Source of the DNA: Weeksellaceae bacterium
GTDB taxonomy: Bacteria; Bacteroidota; Bacteroidia; Flavobacteriales; Weeksellaceae
Reading direction: 5' to 3'
DNA: 64,000 nucleotides
Assembly: GCA_949788275.1 (NCBI GenBank)
Contig: OX460916.1
Coordinates: 2,542,001 to 2,606,000, forward strand
Positions 63,638-64,000 of this stretch are shown piece by piece (the stretch's first letter is position 1; each line of letters opens with the position of its first letter). Below the pieces are notes generated by a model, which had not been told where the DNA came from, did not search any database, and saw nothing but the letters and a program-made list of their open reading frames with translations. The position numbers and the translations under genes are program-made.

Positions 63638-64000
63638 ATGAACACAATAAAACACGTCTTTTTTGACCTCGACAACACCCTTTGGGATTTTAGAAAAAAC
63701 GCCAGATTCGCTTTAGCTGAATTATACATTAAACACGACGTTGAAAACCGCTATGGGTTTACCTTCGACGAATTTCACCCCCATTATCACGAAAGTAACG
63801 AAGGCCTTTGGGCATTAATTCGCGACAAGAAAATTAGCAAAGAAGAATTAAGAGATCGCCGTTTCAAAGATGCTTTTCGCACGTTAGGTATCGATAACGA
63901 CGCACTAGCTGTTATTTTCGAAGAAGAATACATGGAAACGATTACCAACTATAACGAAGTTGTTGATGGGGCGATTGAATTGTTAGATTATTTAAAACCG
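63638..64000 (+). CDS. HAD-family hydrolase, YjjG-like (3' partial)
   Basis: 121 codons up to the window end. Motif I FFDLDNTLWDF (Asp10 and Asp12) and a helical cap start identify a HAD phosphatase of the YjjG/5'-nucleotidase type (YHESNEGLWALIRDKKISKEEL). The rest of the core with motifs II to IV lies outside. Divergent from the polysaccharide operon. Confidence 0.88.
   Translation, partial: MNTIKHVFFDLDNTLWDFRKNARFALAELYIKHDVENRYGFTFDEFHPHYHESNEGLWALIRDKKISKEELRDRRFKDAFRTLGIDNDALAVIFEEEYMETITNYNEVVDGAIELLDYLKP

Overview
The window is AT-rich and reads as a chromosome segment of a member of the Bacteroidota, class Flavobacteriia (a Weeksellaceae-like organism is my best guess). The evidence is: type IX secretion components and cargo (PorZ, two subtilases with C-terminal sorting domains), promoters of the TAnnTTTG (-7) type instead of sigma70 boxes, few Shine-Dalgarno sequences, a long form of ribosomal protein S16, and the recO-porZ gene pair.

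Layout. 1-6.7 kb: end of a TonB-dependent receptor with a beta-propeller lipoprotein (probably corrinoid uptake), rarD, tadA, an alpha/beta hydrolase and small secreted proteins. 6.7-14 kb: a cystathionine gamma-synthase/lyase, recO, porZ, dprA, an HU/SPOR protein and a thioesterase. 14.0-15.4 kb: a complete IS110 element inserted into a dispersed repeat. 15.4-20.1 kb: PpiD-like isomerase, LptC and an outer membrane protein (envelope biogenesis). 20.3-30 kb: tRNA-Phe, aconitase, argH, a small repeat lipoprotein, tryptophanase, a thioesterase behind a cobalamin riboswitch, a LOG-family protein, two initiator tRNAs, a SUFU-domain protein and thioredoxin. 30-39.3 kb: a tandem pair of S41 peptidases and a pair of T9SS-exported S8 subtilases. 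39.4-43.1 kb: methyltransferase, serine hydrolase, acyltransferase. 43.1-47.2 kb: a very AT-rich accessory island with IS256 and IS3 wrecks and what looks like a row of start-less toxin C-terminal fragments, each followed closely by a small immunity-like gene. 47.2-54.2 kb: two DJ-1/PfpI genes, rpsP-rimM, glnS, a sterol-desaturase-type hydroxylase and radC. 54.2-63.6 kb: a HicAB toxin-antitoxin pair and a surface polysaccharide cluster in two opposed operons (deacetylases, FemAB/GNAT-like protein, two flippases, an asparagine-synthase-like protein, a GT4 glycosyltransferase). The window ends inside a HAD hydrolase.

Most notable: the IS110 element has a 238-nt leader that can be read as a bridge RNA. 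Two loops, each closed by a perfect 8-bp stem, carry four guide segments in the expected order. They match the insertion site (CCGGGCT/ATA) and the element's own ends (AGTACCT/CATAT). The target is a dispersed, hairpin-forming intergenic repeat with at least five other complete or partial copies in this window. Other points are the cobalamin riboswitch in front of a thioesterase/tryptophanase pair, the toxin/immunity fragment row, and a 54-residue lipoprotein in front of a subtilase. All assignments come from reading the sequence; no database search was run.
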